Part shown: positions 30,001 to 42,000 of the stretch, one piece after another
Layout of the letters: every line of letters begins with the position of its first letter
Position numbering within the stretch: the first letter of the stretch is position 1
Assembly (NCBI GenBank): GCA_029964075.1
Contig: CM057135.1
Coordinates: 23,896,863 to 23,960,862 of the forward strand
DNA: 64,000 nt
Direction: 5' to 3'
Source: Patiria pectinifera
Taxonomy: Eukaryota > Echinodermata > Asteroidea > Valvatida > Asterinidae
Translations under genes and position numbers: made by a program
The notes under the pieces: model-generated
The model's input: only the letters and a program-made list of their open reading frames with translations
Databases searched by the model: none
What the model was told of the DNA's origin: nothing

Positions 30001-33000
30001 GGTGAACAAACAAGACCTCATCGTGCCACTGGACTTGGGACTTCTGCAGTCGAAAGGGTGGTGTTCTTAATGTGCAACATCTTTTGCACCTTAATCTCCT
30101 TCATGAACAGGTTTTCATGCAGCTCTCTTTTCACCTGCTACCCCCCCCCCCCCATTCTCCCTCACTGTTGCCTGTAACACCAGTGCTACATATAACTGAT
30201 AGAAAACCACATCCGGCTTAGACCAGGACTGGAAAACACCTTTGCTCCTGAACATTTTCAGATAGAAGACTGAACCAACTCTGCTTAGAACTTTTTTCAT
30301 TGGTTGACTCAGGTCAGTTTCAACGTTTGACTTTGCCAAATACTGAAATTTGTGATCAAGAGACGAAAAAACAACATGTCTGCCATGACATTTGTCTGGC
30401 TGTCAGTCTTAATGGTATGCGTCCATGCCAAGTGCAAATGGCAGTTTGGTAATTCTTGCTATCATCAGCTGACAGGAATGAAGACGTTTGATGAGGCATT
30501 ACAGGCCTGCTCTGCCATGGGTGGTGGCTTGGTGGTCCCCGACTCCCATAAAGAGAATCATTTCATATGGGAGAAGTTCGCAAGCAATCTCCCGGAATAT
30601 GGTAAAGTCTGGATTGGCTGCACCGACAAACACAAAGAAGGCAAGTGGATGTACGCTGTTGACGCAGGCAAGGAGTGCACATTTAAAGGCTGGGCATCAG
30701 GAGAGCCAAACATACCGGATCAAGAAGAAGACTGCGCACAAATGTGGAATGTCCGTGATGGCAAGTGGGTCGATATTACATGTTCTGCACATGCATCTGT
30801 GATCTGTGAGTATTACAGCAGCCTAGAGGTGACCTGCCGTCAGGCTGACGCAGACGGCCGTTTTGCTTGATTGTCTATCTTTAAGTTGCCATGCTCTTGA
30901 ATAAAAATGGTGGCTTTCTCTTAGTAAATATTCACCTGGCATATGTTTTGTTCTAAAAAACAACAACTCTTTTTCCCATCTGATATTTGGCTTAAATGTT
31001 TGGCACCCAGCCCATACATTATCGATGCTGATTGTGGGGCAGGAAGAAGCTATCCAACAAGAACAGAATTACTGTAGGTCCTCAATTAATAATTCAATGA
31101 GTAAATGTGGGCGGACTTTTTTTGGACGTCTCATTCAAATGTGAATTTAGTGTCTTGCTTGAAAAAAAATTATATTTAGTACGGGCAATGTTCTTTGTTT
31201 ATCTTCCTTTATGTAGACACCAAATGCGTACAAAACATCGTGATTGGATTAACATTGTGGAACAGAGTTTGTTGTTTTCACTCTAAGAATAAATCCGCAT
31301 TTGTAAAACCGCACTTCAGACATAATGAATTTTAAAAGATAGAACCATTCTAAAATTGTCACTCTTCATTTGCAAAGACCTTTGAAGTGATATATTATTC
31401 ATTGGTTGAGTGGGCACTCTGGTGACCACATGTACACAAAATCCTATAAAGAAAAATATGTTCAGAATAAAAATGTTTAAAAACATACAACAATATCAGC
31501 TGTCCATTACAGAGCATGGAGCAATGTACATGTATATGTACCGGTACATCTACATTGGCAGAAAGGCATTTGTGGAGCTATAACAAATGCCAGGTTCTTT
31601 ACTAAGCACAGCTCTAGTCTTAATATTTTTTGTAGGGGTAGAAAACTTTGAGTACCGGTACATACATCAATTAATTAAGTACCTGATTTGGAAGGCTATT
31701 TTTTTAAATTTTAAAATTTGGGAAAAATTTGGTTGTTAGCTGACAATACATCATTTACGGAAATTATAGACAGTGAATTGCTGAAAGTACCGGTACTCGG
31801 TGCATCTTATTTGATGTGTTAAATTCAATGTAAGGTGAAATGTTGAATAGTCATATTATTGGTTATTTGACTTTTTTTTTACAGTGGAATGTTGTCAGAT
31901 ATTGCACTATGAAATATTATTTTAAATGTAAAAAATAGAGAGTTGTATTTGTGTTTAAAATGACAGTGTGTGTAGATTTCAGAAAAAAATTGAAAATTTC
32001 AGAAACAAAATTACACTGTCCAACTTAAAGACAAACTTTACCAAAAAAGTAGCAGAACTACATATACACTGATTAAAGATACAAATTAAAATGAAAATAA
32101 GTTGAAAAACTGTCCCCACATTTTGTTTGAAATCGGTTACACATCCATGAACGGCGTGTGCAAGCCAGCTAGTCTGGTTCCCTGAACTGCAAATTCCCTG
32201 ATGTCTATAAACTGCTCCATTTTGTCTGAATCCACATGGCAACCCTGGAGATTGGCAGAACACGCCGCAGCGAATCAGCACCATGTCTGCAACCACCGTT
32301 TTCATCATAATGGGAGCTGTGGGCGTCAGCTGGGGACTCGACCTCTTTGTTCTGCTGTCGCACCGGGAGTACATTACTCCTGCTGTCCAGGAAACTCAAC
32401 TCATAACCTCAAAACCTAAGTGGCCATTCAAAATGTTCGATGTTTTAAAATTTCAATTTTAAAATGTGGGTGGGTGGGTCCAATTAATTTATTGAAATTT
32501 TTAAGCGAAATTCAAATAGCTCTTCTGACTTGCCAATTTAACTCTTTGCGTTCCGATTTGTAAACCCATACCGTACAGGTACAGTATGCATCTGGCACAT
32601 GTACAATGTACCGTGTATTGTGTATACGTCCATCGGAGCACCATATGCATGGGGACCAGTGAAGTTAGACTTATAGCATGCGTAAAATCAGTGCGCAGTG
32701 CAAATGGAGCGGGATACCAGGTTCATTTTGTCTCAATACACGCCACGAGTATCGGTTACGAATCGCGACCACGAAATAAACCTACTTGTGTTCAAGACTA
32801 CTTAGGCAACCTGCATGCATGCACATGGTTATATCTGCATGCAATTAACATGGCAGTGCCCAACAACTGTAAAGCACGAGTTGAGAGTTCAAATTTTTTT
32901 TTCTATCAAAAACGACTGAAATTTTTAAATAAACTTCATGACTAATGGGAGTCATTACACCTCTTTACGCCAAGACAATTACACCTCTTTATGCTGATGG

Positions 33001-36000
33001 TAATGTCCATTACAGTGGCCTCCCCCAACTCTCTCTTTGAAACCGTTGAGGGGGGTACTTATGCACGGAGTCCATTGGGATTCCTAAAGCCTACAGGAAA
33101 TAACCATTTTTTGGGGGGCATGATCAGAATTGCTATTACTGTGCTTATTTTGTGACATCATTACGAAAAACCCATCAGCAAATGTACCACTTTGTGTTTT
33201 ATTGTTTAAACACTGATGAACCGTTCAGCCATCATTGAGTGCCTGAGCGGTTTTGCGCGGTACAGTAATAATTCGGGCAGTTTGAGGCAGTACAGGGACT
33301 ATTCAATCTCCTACTTAAGTTGGGTTAACCTTTTATTGCTACCATTACAGCTAAGGCCCCCCCCCCCCCCCAAAAGTCTCCGGTTTCTGGTATGCGCACG
33401 CGTCGCCGTAGCCATGCGCGTCGGCAAAATGAAAAAGGTTTTTTTTTAATGAAAGATGATGTCTTAAAACCGCCAAACTCACTGATTTGACTGGAATCCT
33501 GCTGCTGCACAATTTTAACGTGTTTTTAGATTGGGTTATAGTCGAGAATACGCTTTATGTGGCCTCTCTGGACTCCCATATATTCGCACTAAGTTTAGTC
33601 GGGCACCATTTGCAGTCATCAGCCGACACAAAAAAAGCCGCGTCGCCGCACCACTTTTTGGGCAAGCTCCATACCAGAAACCGGAGACTTTTTTTTTTGG
33701 CCTAAATTTACCCACAAAATTACCTAGACCGGGAATTATGTAAAGATAACCAATTGATCGCATAGATAATAATCACAATTAAAAGTGCATCCAATATAAT
33801 AAAGCATTTTGTTCATATCAATTCAAAAACCTCCAATGAATTACACAGAATAGCCTAGAAAGACAACAACAAAATTAAAAGAAATCGATCAAATTAGGTT
33901 TTGCCCTTCACCGACGTTTTTTTTTTTAAACACTGTATACTCAGTGTGTTACCTCCCGAGTGAAAGTTGGAAAAAATCACTCGGGTGGGACTCGAACCCA
34001 CGACCTCCTGCTTTCTAGTGCAGATGTCTTACCACTCGACCACCGAGCTAACGGGATCGGGTGGCCGGTTCGAATCTGATGTACATAGCAGCGGGTACCG
34101 CATAAACTATTATAAGATGGAATTTTCAGATGGAATTTTTTTTCGGGGTGATATAAGTCAAACCTAATTTGACTTATATCACCCCGACGCAAAAATTCCA
34201 TCTTATAAAAGAAATCGGTTTTAATTGCCATAGCAGCATGACTTCAAGACATCTGATTTAAAACCTGTCCGGGAAATATTTTTAAAAATGACCAAGTGCG
34301 GGATGCCAAAACATCTTTGGAATATCGTTTAAAAAAAAAAAAATTTAAGACATTGATGTTGATTGCGAATTTCATTTAGCTATTAAACATGTATCAGTAT
34401 CTATACATGTTTTATAGCTATTTAAATTGAAATTTCTCAGCATCAACGATTACAACTCTGGTATCGCATTAATGGGGGCCCTTTGCAAAGATGCACTGCG
34501 GTGAACAACACCACCCTGGTACGTGACCAATATTAATGCTCATTCATTTTTCATCTTGGTACCGTTGTGTGCATTTCACCATAAACGAGTCCTTCAAATG
34601 TAATCACCATAATAAATATTCAAGGAGAGAGAAGCAAGCAGCATATTGAAGGGCTAGAAGGTCATTGTTTAGAGTAGGCGAGGAGAGGCAAGTGCGTGAT
34701 GATGCTTAGAGACACTGAGGGATAGTCTGTAGAAACAGGTTATCTAGTGTTAACTGCCCAGGGTGTGGTGGCTGCACATGCTAGAGATTCTGTGAGCTAC
34801 AGGTGCTAGCTTAGTGCTAGAGGAACCACAGGTGGATGGACTAGCCTGAATAGATGGACGATCCGCCCTAGTTGTAGATGTCTCACTGTGTCACTGGACT
34901 TGGACTTCTGCAGGCAAAAAGGGTTGGGTTGCTACAATATATAGTGCAACAGCTTCTTAGTCTCCTTCATATGCAGGTTTTCTTGAAGCTCTCTTTTCAC
35001 CTGCAACCCCCCCCCCCCCCCTTGCCACTAGTGCTAATTGATGGAAACCAACTTGGCTTCGACCATGACAAGCAAACTGCTTGTGTAAGAAAAAGGACAA
35101 TGTGATAAATTAGTGCGCAAGAGTATTTGAACCAACTTTGCTAAGAACCTTTTTGATTGACAATTCCAGTCGCTTATCAACATTTGACTCTGAAAAACTC
35201 TGAAATTTGTGATCAAGAGACCACCAAACTACAACTTCACGTCCACAATGAGGTTCGTCTGGTTGTCAGTCTTGCTGGTATGCGTCCATGCCAAGTGCCA
35301 ATGGCAGTTTGGTAATTCCTGCTATCAGCTGCTGACAGGAACGATGATGTTTAATGAGGCATTGCAGGCCTGCTCTGCCATGGGTGCTGGCTTGGTGGTT
35401 CCCAACTCCCAGAATGAGAATCAGTTCATATGGCAGATGATGAAGAATAATCTCCTGAATGATGGCAAAGTCTGGATCGGCTGCACCTTCAAGCAAGAAG
35501 AAGGCCAGTGGATGTACGCTGCTGACGAAGGCAAGGAGTGCAAATTCTTCGGCTGGGCATCAGGAGAGCCAAACGGACAGGACCACGGGGGCGAAGATTG
35601 CGCACAGATGTGGGATTCCCTTGCTGGCCAGTGGGTTGACATTACATGTTCTGCACATGCATCTGTGATCTGTGAGTATTACAGCAACCTAGAGGTGACC
35701 TGCCTTCAGGCTCATGCAGACGGCCGTTTTGCTTGAATCCCCATGCTCTTCAATCAATATGGTGGCTTTCTCCTACTAAATATTCACCTGGTATGTTTGG
35801 TTCTAAAAAACACCCCTTTTTTCGCTGATGTTTGGCCCAAATGTTTGTGTCTCAGTACTCATACAGATTGTGGGGCAGGAATAAGCCGTCCCCTCAAGAA
35901 CAGAATTAATTAGCAGAAAAACACTGGTTAAAGATACAAATTTAAATGAAAATCAGTTGAACGTAAACATTATTTGATACTTTCTCAGAAAAAAAATTTT

Positions 36001-39000
36001 CTTTTCTCACAAGGGTTCCTTTTATAATGCAACAACTTATGCTGCATTAGGAGGTGAAAAGCCAATATCTTTCTGCATGTTTCTTTCACACAATAATAAA
36101 ACAAGGATACATGTATGTGATGCCGGGAAATACAAATCGGCCAAATGGGGGATACAAAAACGTCTATGTGGTTGTCATGTCAGTGGGTTGATAATCGATG
36201 TTCTGCAGTTGTGTCCGTGATCTGCGAGTATTACAGCAGTCTCGAGATGACCTGCCGTCAGGCTGATGCAGACGGCCGTTTTGCTTGATTGTCTTTGTAT
36301 TAAACTTGCTTTCCGCGTGCTCTTCAATCAATATGGTGGCTTTCTCCTACTAAATATTCACCTGGTTTGTTTGGTTCTAAAAAAAAAAACCTTTTTCTGC
36401 TGATGTTTGGCCCAAATGTTTGGGTCTCAGTACTGATACTGATTGTGGGGCAGGAGTAAGCTTTCCCCTCAAGAACAGAATGCACTAATTAAAGATACAA
36501 ATTTAAATGAAAATCAGTCGAATGTAAACATTATTTGCCACTTTCTCAGAAAAAAAATGTATATTTTCCTTTCTCACAGGGGTACCTTTTAAGGAATATT
36601 GCAACAATTTATGCTGCATTAGGATTTAAAAAGCCAATATCTTTCTCTATGTTTCTTTCAGATAATAATAAAACAAGGATACATGTACATGTATGTGATG
36701 CCGGAAATTAAGAAATCGACCAAATGGGGGATATAAAAACATCTATGTGCACATTGAGTACCTGTTGCCATGGCAACCACATATGTGGTTGCCATGGCAA
36801 CAGGTACTCAATTACCTGACAAATATTGCTCATTCGTTTTTAATCTTGGTGACGCGGTGTGCATTCTACCATAAACAAGTCCTTCAAATGTACCATTGTA
36901 ATAAATATTTCAGGAGAGAGAAAAGCAAGCAGCATATTGAAGGGCTAGAATGTCATTGGTTTGAGTAGGCCAGGAGAGGCAAGTGCGTGATGATGCCTAA
37001 ATAATAGACACAGTATATTGACGGGCTAGAGTTTTGGCAAGGAGATGCATGTGCATGATGATGCTTTGAGACACTGAACGACAGTCTGTAGAAACAGGTT
37101 ATCTAGTGTTAACTGCCCAGGGTGTGGTGGCTGCACATGCTAGAGCTTCTGGGAGCTACAGGTGCTAGCTTAGTGCTAGAGGAACCACGGGTGGATGGAC
37201 TAGCCTGAAAAGATGAACGATCCGCCCTAGTTGTAGATGTCTCACTGTGCCACTGGACTTGGACTTCTGCACGCGAGAGGGTTGGGTTGCTACAATATAT
37301 AGTGCAACAGCTTCTTAGTCTCCTTCATATGCAGGTTTTCTTGAAGCTCTCTTTTCACCTGCAACCCCCCTCCCCCTTGCCACTAGTGCTAATTGATGGA
37401 AACCAACTTGGCTTAGACCATGACAAGCAAACTGCTTGTGTAAGAAAAAGGACAATGTGATAAATTAGTACGCAAGAGTATTTGAACCAACTTTGCTTAG
37501 AACCTTTTTGATTGACTATTCCAGTCGCTTATCAACATTTGACTCTGAAAAACTCTGAAATTTGTGATCAAGAGACCACCAAACCAAAACTTTACGTCCA
37601 CAATGAGGTTTGTCTGGCTGTCAGTCTTGCTGGTATGCGTCCATGCCAAGTGCAAATGGCAGTTTGGTAATTCCTGCTATCAGCTGCTGACAGGAACAAT
37701 GACGTTTGATGACGCATTGCAGGCCTGCTCTGCCATGGGTGCTGGCTTAGTGGTTCCCAACTCCCAGAATGAGAATCAGTTCATATGGCAGATGATGAAG
37801 AATCAGCTCCCAAATGATGGCAACGTCTGGATCGGCTGCACCGACAAGCACACAGAAGACCAGTGGATGTACGCTGCTGACACAAGCAAGGAGTGCAAAT
37901 TTGTCAGCTGGGCACCAAACGAGCCAAACGGAGAGACACGGGGCGAAGACTGCGCACAGATGTGGGATTCCCCTGCTGGCCAGTGGGTTGATATTAGATG
38001 TTCTGCAGTTGCGTCTGTGATCTGTGAGTATTACAGCAGTCTCGAGGTGACCTGCCTTCAGGCTGATGCAAACGGCCGTTTTGCTTGATTGTCTTTATTT
38101 TGAGCTCTTCAATCAATATGGTGGCTTTCTCCTACTAAATATTCACCTGGTTTGTTTGGTTCTAAAAAACACCCCTTTTTCCGCTGATGTTTGGCCCAAA
38201 TGTTTGTGTCTCAGTACTCATACAGATTGTGGGGCAGGAATAAGCCGTCCCCTCAAGAACAGAATTAACTAGCAGAAAAACACTGGTTAAAGATACCAAT
38301 TTACATGAAAATCAGTTGAATGTAAACATTATTTGCCCCTTTCTCAGAAAAAAATGTATACATTTTCCTTTCTCACAGGGGTTCCTTTTAAGGAATATTG
38401 CAACAACTTATGCTGCATTAGGATTTAAAAAGCCAATATCTTTCTCTATGTTTCTTTCAGATAATTATAAAACAAGGATACATGTACATGTATGTGATGC
38501 CGGAAATAAAAAAAATCGACCAAATGGGGGATATAAAAACATCTATGTGCACATTGAGTACCTGTTGCCATGGCAACCACATATGTGGTTGCCATGGCAA
38601 CAGGTACTCAATTACCACTTTGAAATATCATTAACAAATAATTTAAGCCATTGATGTTGATCAAGAATACCATACACGTTTTGTAGCTAAATGAAATTCT
38701 CGATCAGCATCAACTTAATTGACCCTGGTATCGCAATAAAATTTGGACTAGGGCCTTTGTAAAGATGCATTGCAGTGAACACCACTACCAGTACCTGACA
38801 AATATTGCTCATTCGTTTTTAATCTTGGTGATGCGGTGTGCATTCTACCATAAACAAGTCCTTCAAATGTACCACCGATTTGGAAGGAGAATTTTGAATT
38901 TGTTATAATTTGGGACAAATTTGCTTGTTGGCTTACAATCACCTCTGTACATCATTTTGCCGAAATTATAGACAGTGATTGCTTAAAGTAGTCAGTGCAT

Positions 39001-42000
39001 CTTGTTTGATGTGTTAAAATTCAGTGTAAAGTGAAATGTTGAACATTAATTTTTTTTGTTATTTGACTTTTTTTACAGTGGAATGTTGTCAGATATTGCG
39101 TAATGACATGTTATTTAAATGTGAAAACTAGAGAGATGTATTTGTGTTTAAAATACCAAAGTGAAGATCTCAATTTGACAATTTAAGAACAAAAATGACA
39201 CTGTCGGGTTTAAAGACAAAATTCACCAAGAAACTAGCAAAAAATACACTGGTTAAATAAAGATGTGAATTGCATGTACTTATGAAATGAAGATCAGTTG
39301 AATGTCAACACTTTTTGCTATTTTTCAAGAAAAATATGTGAATATTATCTTTTCTCAAAAGGGTTCCTTTTTAGGAATATTGCAACAAATGATGCTGCAT
39401 TAGGCAATGTGAATAACCAATATCTAGTGTGCTTTGCCGATTTCTTTCAGAAATTTATAAACTTTGGCAATGCGATGCTTGTACCATGACATTTTGATTA
39501 AAAAACCTGATGTAGACTAAGAACAGATTTCTAAATAATGAAAGGTTTGCGGAAACACCATGTGCGAATAATTTCTCAACTAAGAGAATGGTTCTGAAAA
39601 GAACCAGAGGTATAAACTCCGCAAACCTTTCATTATTTAGTATCTCCACCATGCAAAGCCTCCAATCTTACTTAACAGATTTCTAGTTTTTTTCATGCTA
39701 TGTGTTAACTTTCTAAACATTGGCCTCATTGAATTCATATATGTCAATATATAGCAAGTTAAAATTAAGCAATTAACAATAACGATTGTTGCTTGTAGTC
39801 ATCGTTAGTATTAAATACCATGCTGTGCCATGGCCAATTATTAAACAAAAATGTACTGTTCTGGACTTGGCCATTAACCTTGCCCACTGAGCAGGTAGCA
39901 ACAATGCATGCATCCCCTTTATACCACACTCCATGTTCAAGACTCGCTGGTCATGCAAAAGTTTAAGTATGTCAGATTCTTGTTTGTCTGACGCCTGGTT
40001 GCGTAGTCATGGTGTGACAAATAAGGAGCTTTAGTAAATACTGAAATGAAATGCGTGAAACTGAAAATCAGAGGCGAACACAAAGCTAATTCGCATTGTT
40101 CACATAAGGAGTCAGGTGGCCTGACTTAAAGGCATATAGGATTATTTGCTTCAGGCAAAAAAAAGTCTTCAGTTTCTGGTATGCGCGCGCGTCACCGTAG
40201 CGATGCGCGTCGGCAAAATGAGAAAAGGTTTTTTTTCAATGTAAGATGATGTCTCAAAACCGCCAAACTCACTGGTTTGGCTGGAATCCTGCTGCTGCAC
40301 AATTTTAACGTGTTTTTAGCTGGGGTTACGATTGAGAAAAAGCTTTATGTGGCCTCTCTGGACTCCCATATATTTTGCACTAAATTTAGTCTGGCACCAT
40401 TTGCAGTCATCAGCCGACATTTGAAGAAAAAAAAAAAAAGAAAAAAAAAAAAACCTACCGCACCACTTTTGGGGCAAGTACATACCTGAAACCGGAGACT
40501 TTTTTTTGGCCTTATGTGGCGCTTTTTTTTTTTTGAAAGCAACAAAATTACTCAAAATCTTAAGAAGGGTGGGTAACCACTAACTTGCTGAAGTTCCGGC
40601 TCAGTGGATACTATACATGTACATTTTTAGACAACAGAGAAAACGTATGCACATTTGTGGGGGTCACTTCACTGGATTCTGTTGCTAACCCTCGTAAAAA
40701 AAAAATGATGCCTGCAGGTACTAGGGCTGTCCATATTCAAATAATTTAGTATTCGGTTACTCGAATCTGCGTTTGACCGAATATTCGGATATTCGAAACT
40801 GCTAGCTGCAAGTGCATGCAGCGCCAGTCACAAGCTGCACACACAGCGCGCCAGTTGAAATTTGCGAGCGGCAATCAATGTGGGGCGCAAGAGTGTTTTG
40901 CACTACCTAATTTACAACTGTAAAAGGGCCTTAACCTGCTAAAAGAATGTGAACAATGAACCACCGTCGACCAAAAAGTTACCGTCAAAAAAAATGTGGC
41001 ACCTGAGAATAAAGAGCCACAACTTTACGATAAAACATCATCACAGACATGTGTGTATGTGCATAATTTTTTTTGTTTACGAATATTCAAACCAGCAAAA
41101 AGTTATTCGAATATTCGATTGATGATCAAATATTCAAGTATTTGAATATTAGGGACAGCAATAGCAGTCGCAGATACACTTTCCAAAACCACCTTCAATG
41201 ACTTATAACATCTAAGGTGGAATAATTTCACAGGGTATTTGCTACCAGTCCTATCTTCACTTTGAGAAAAGATTTTCCTGTTAATTAAGGTACGTACGTT
41301 TCCGGGTAATTTCAAATGCTCCTACATGTACATGCCTTAAAAACTTGATATCCTTGATGTGGAAACAAACCTGTAGCTGCAGAATTGACACCTTAAACAA
41401 TGCTACAAATTCAAGGTGGGAATGTGGGCAGGAGGGGGAAAGAAAAAATCACCACTGCTCTCACCTTCAAATCTGTTGACGCTGTTGAAGTCCTCCTTGG
41501 AATAGACCTTGGTGATGCACTGGCGCTCGGTCTGAGCAGCCACGACGGTCAACTGTGCCTCCTGGGCCGCCGTCAAGGTGTCCAGGCAGGCCAGCATGTG
41601 CAAGGCGCAGTGGGACCTGGAGACTTGGACTGACAGGGTAGGGGAAGGCAGGGCCAGCTCAGGGGTCAAGACAGAGGCCGAGGAGGGCAGGGTGGGGATG
41701 GGGCGGACGCTGGGCTGGAAGACACTGTGGCAGGTGATGGTGGCGCTGGCTGGGGAGAAGCTGTGGTTGAAATGGGAAGGGATCTCAAAGTCAGTTTTAG
41801 TCCTGAGACTGGTCCATACCAGTACTTCACGCAAATGGGAATGTGAAGCAAATTTGACATCATAATAATAATAATAATAATATAATAATTTGGGAGGCTA
41901 ATCATCCTTACTCGCAGCTGGTATGCTGAATTGCGAAGGACGCGGCTACAACGTGGTCGGGCCGCTGGTACGTGAAGGCGCCTATGGCTGCCGGCCACAT

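Larger units (their letters stand above)
20200..38880 (+). repeat. Duplicated upstream block of lectin units
   Basis: A block of a few hundred bases recurs before the lectin genes, at about 20200-20500, 22860-23290, 29170-29740, 34310-34700, 36710-36970 and 38520-38880. It has fixed phrases such as gtgcattctaccataaacga, gagtccttcaa and aacttaattaactcc. Copies have diverged and been interrupted. The last one (38520-38880) has no lectin after it. It marks the tandem units and may hold the promoter or enhancer. Confidence 0.75.
16974..41464 (-). other. 24.5-kb MYCBP2 intron hosting the lectin cluster
   Basis: Bounded by a donor after NRFEG (41464) and acceptor ttttattcag before YGGGWGY. Contents in window order: 145-bp tandem repeat; diverged dispersed repeats with ccttgtggagacc (17940-18600, again 28520-28820); a foldback MITE; an unrecognised ORF; then five lectin genes with duplicated flanks; then more MITEs. 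No MYCBP2 exon is missing here, because the phase (G then GT) joins directly across the intron. Confidence 0.9.

Noticed and set aside
33980..34062. Possible tRNA gene on the minus strand
   Set aside because: Good A and B boxes, but the acceptor stem does not pair and the run lies inside a repeat.
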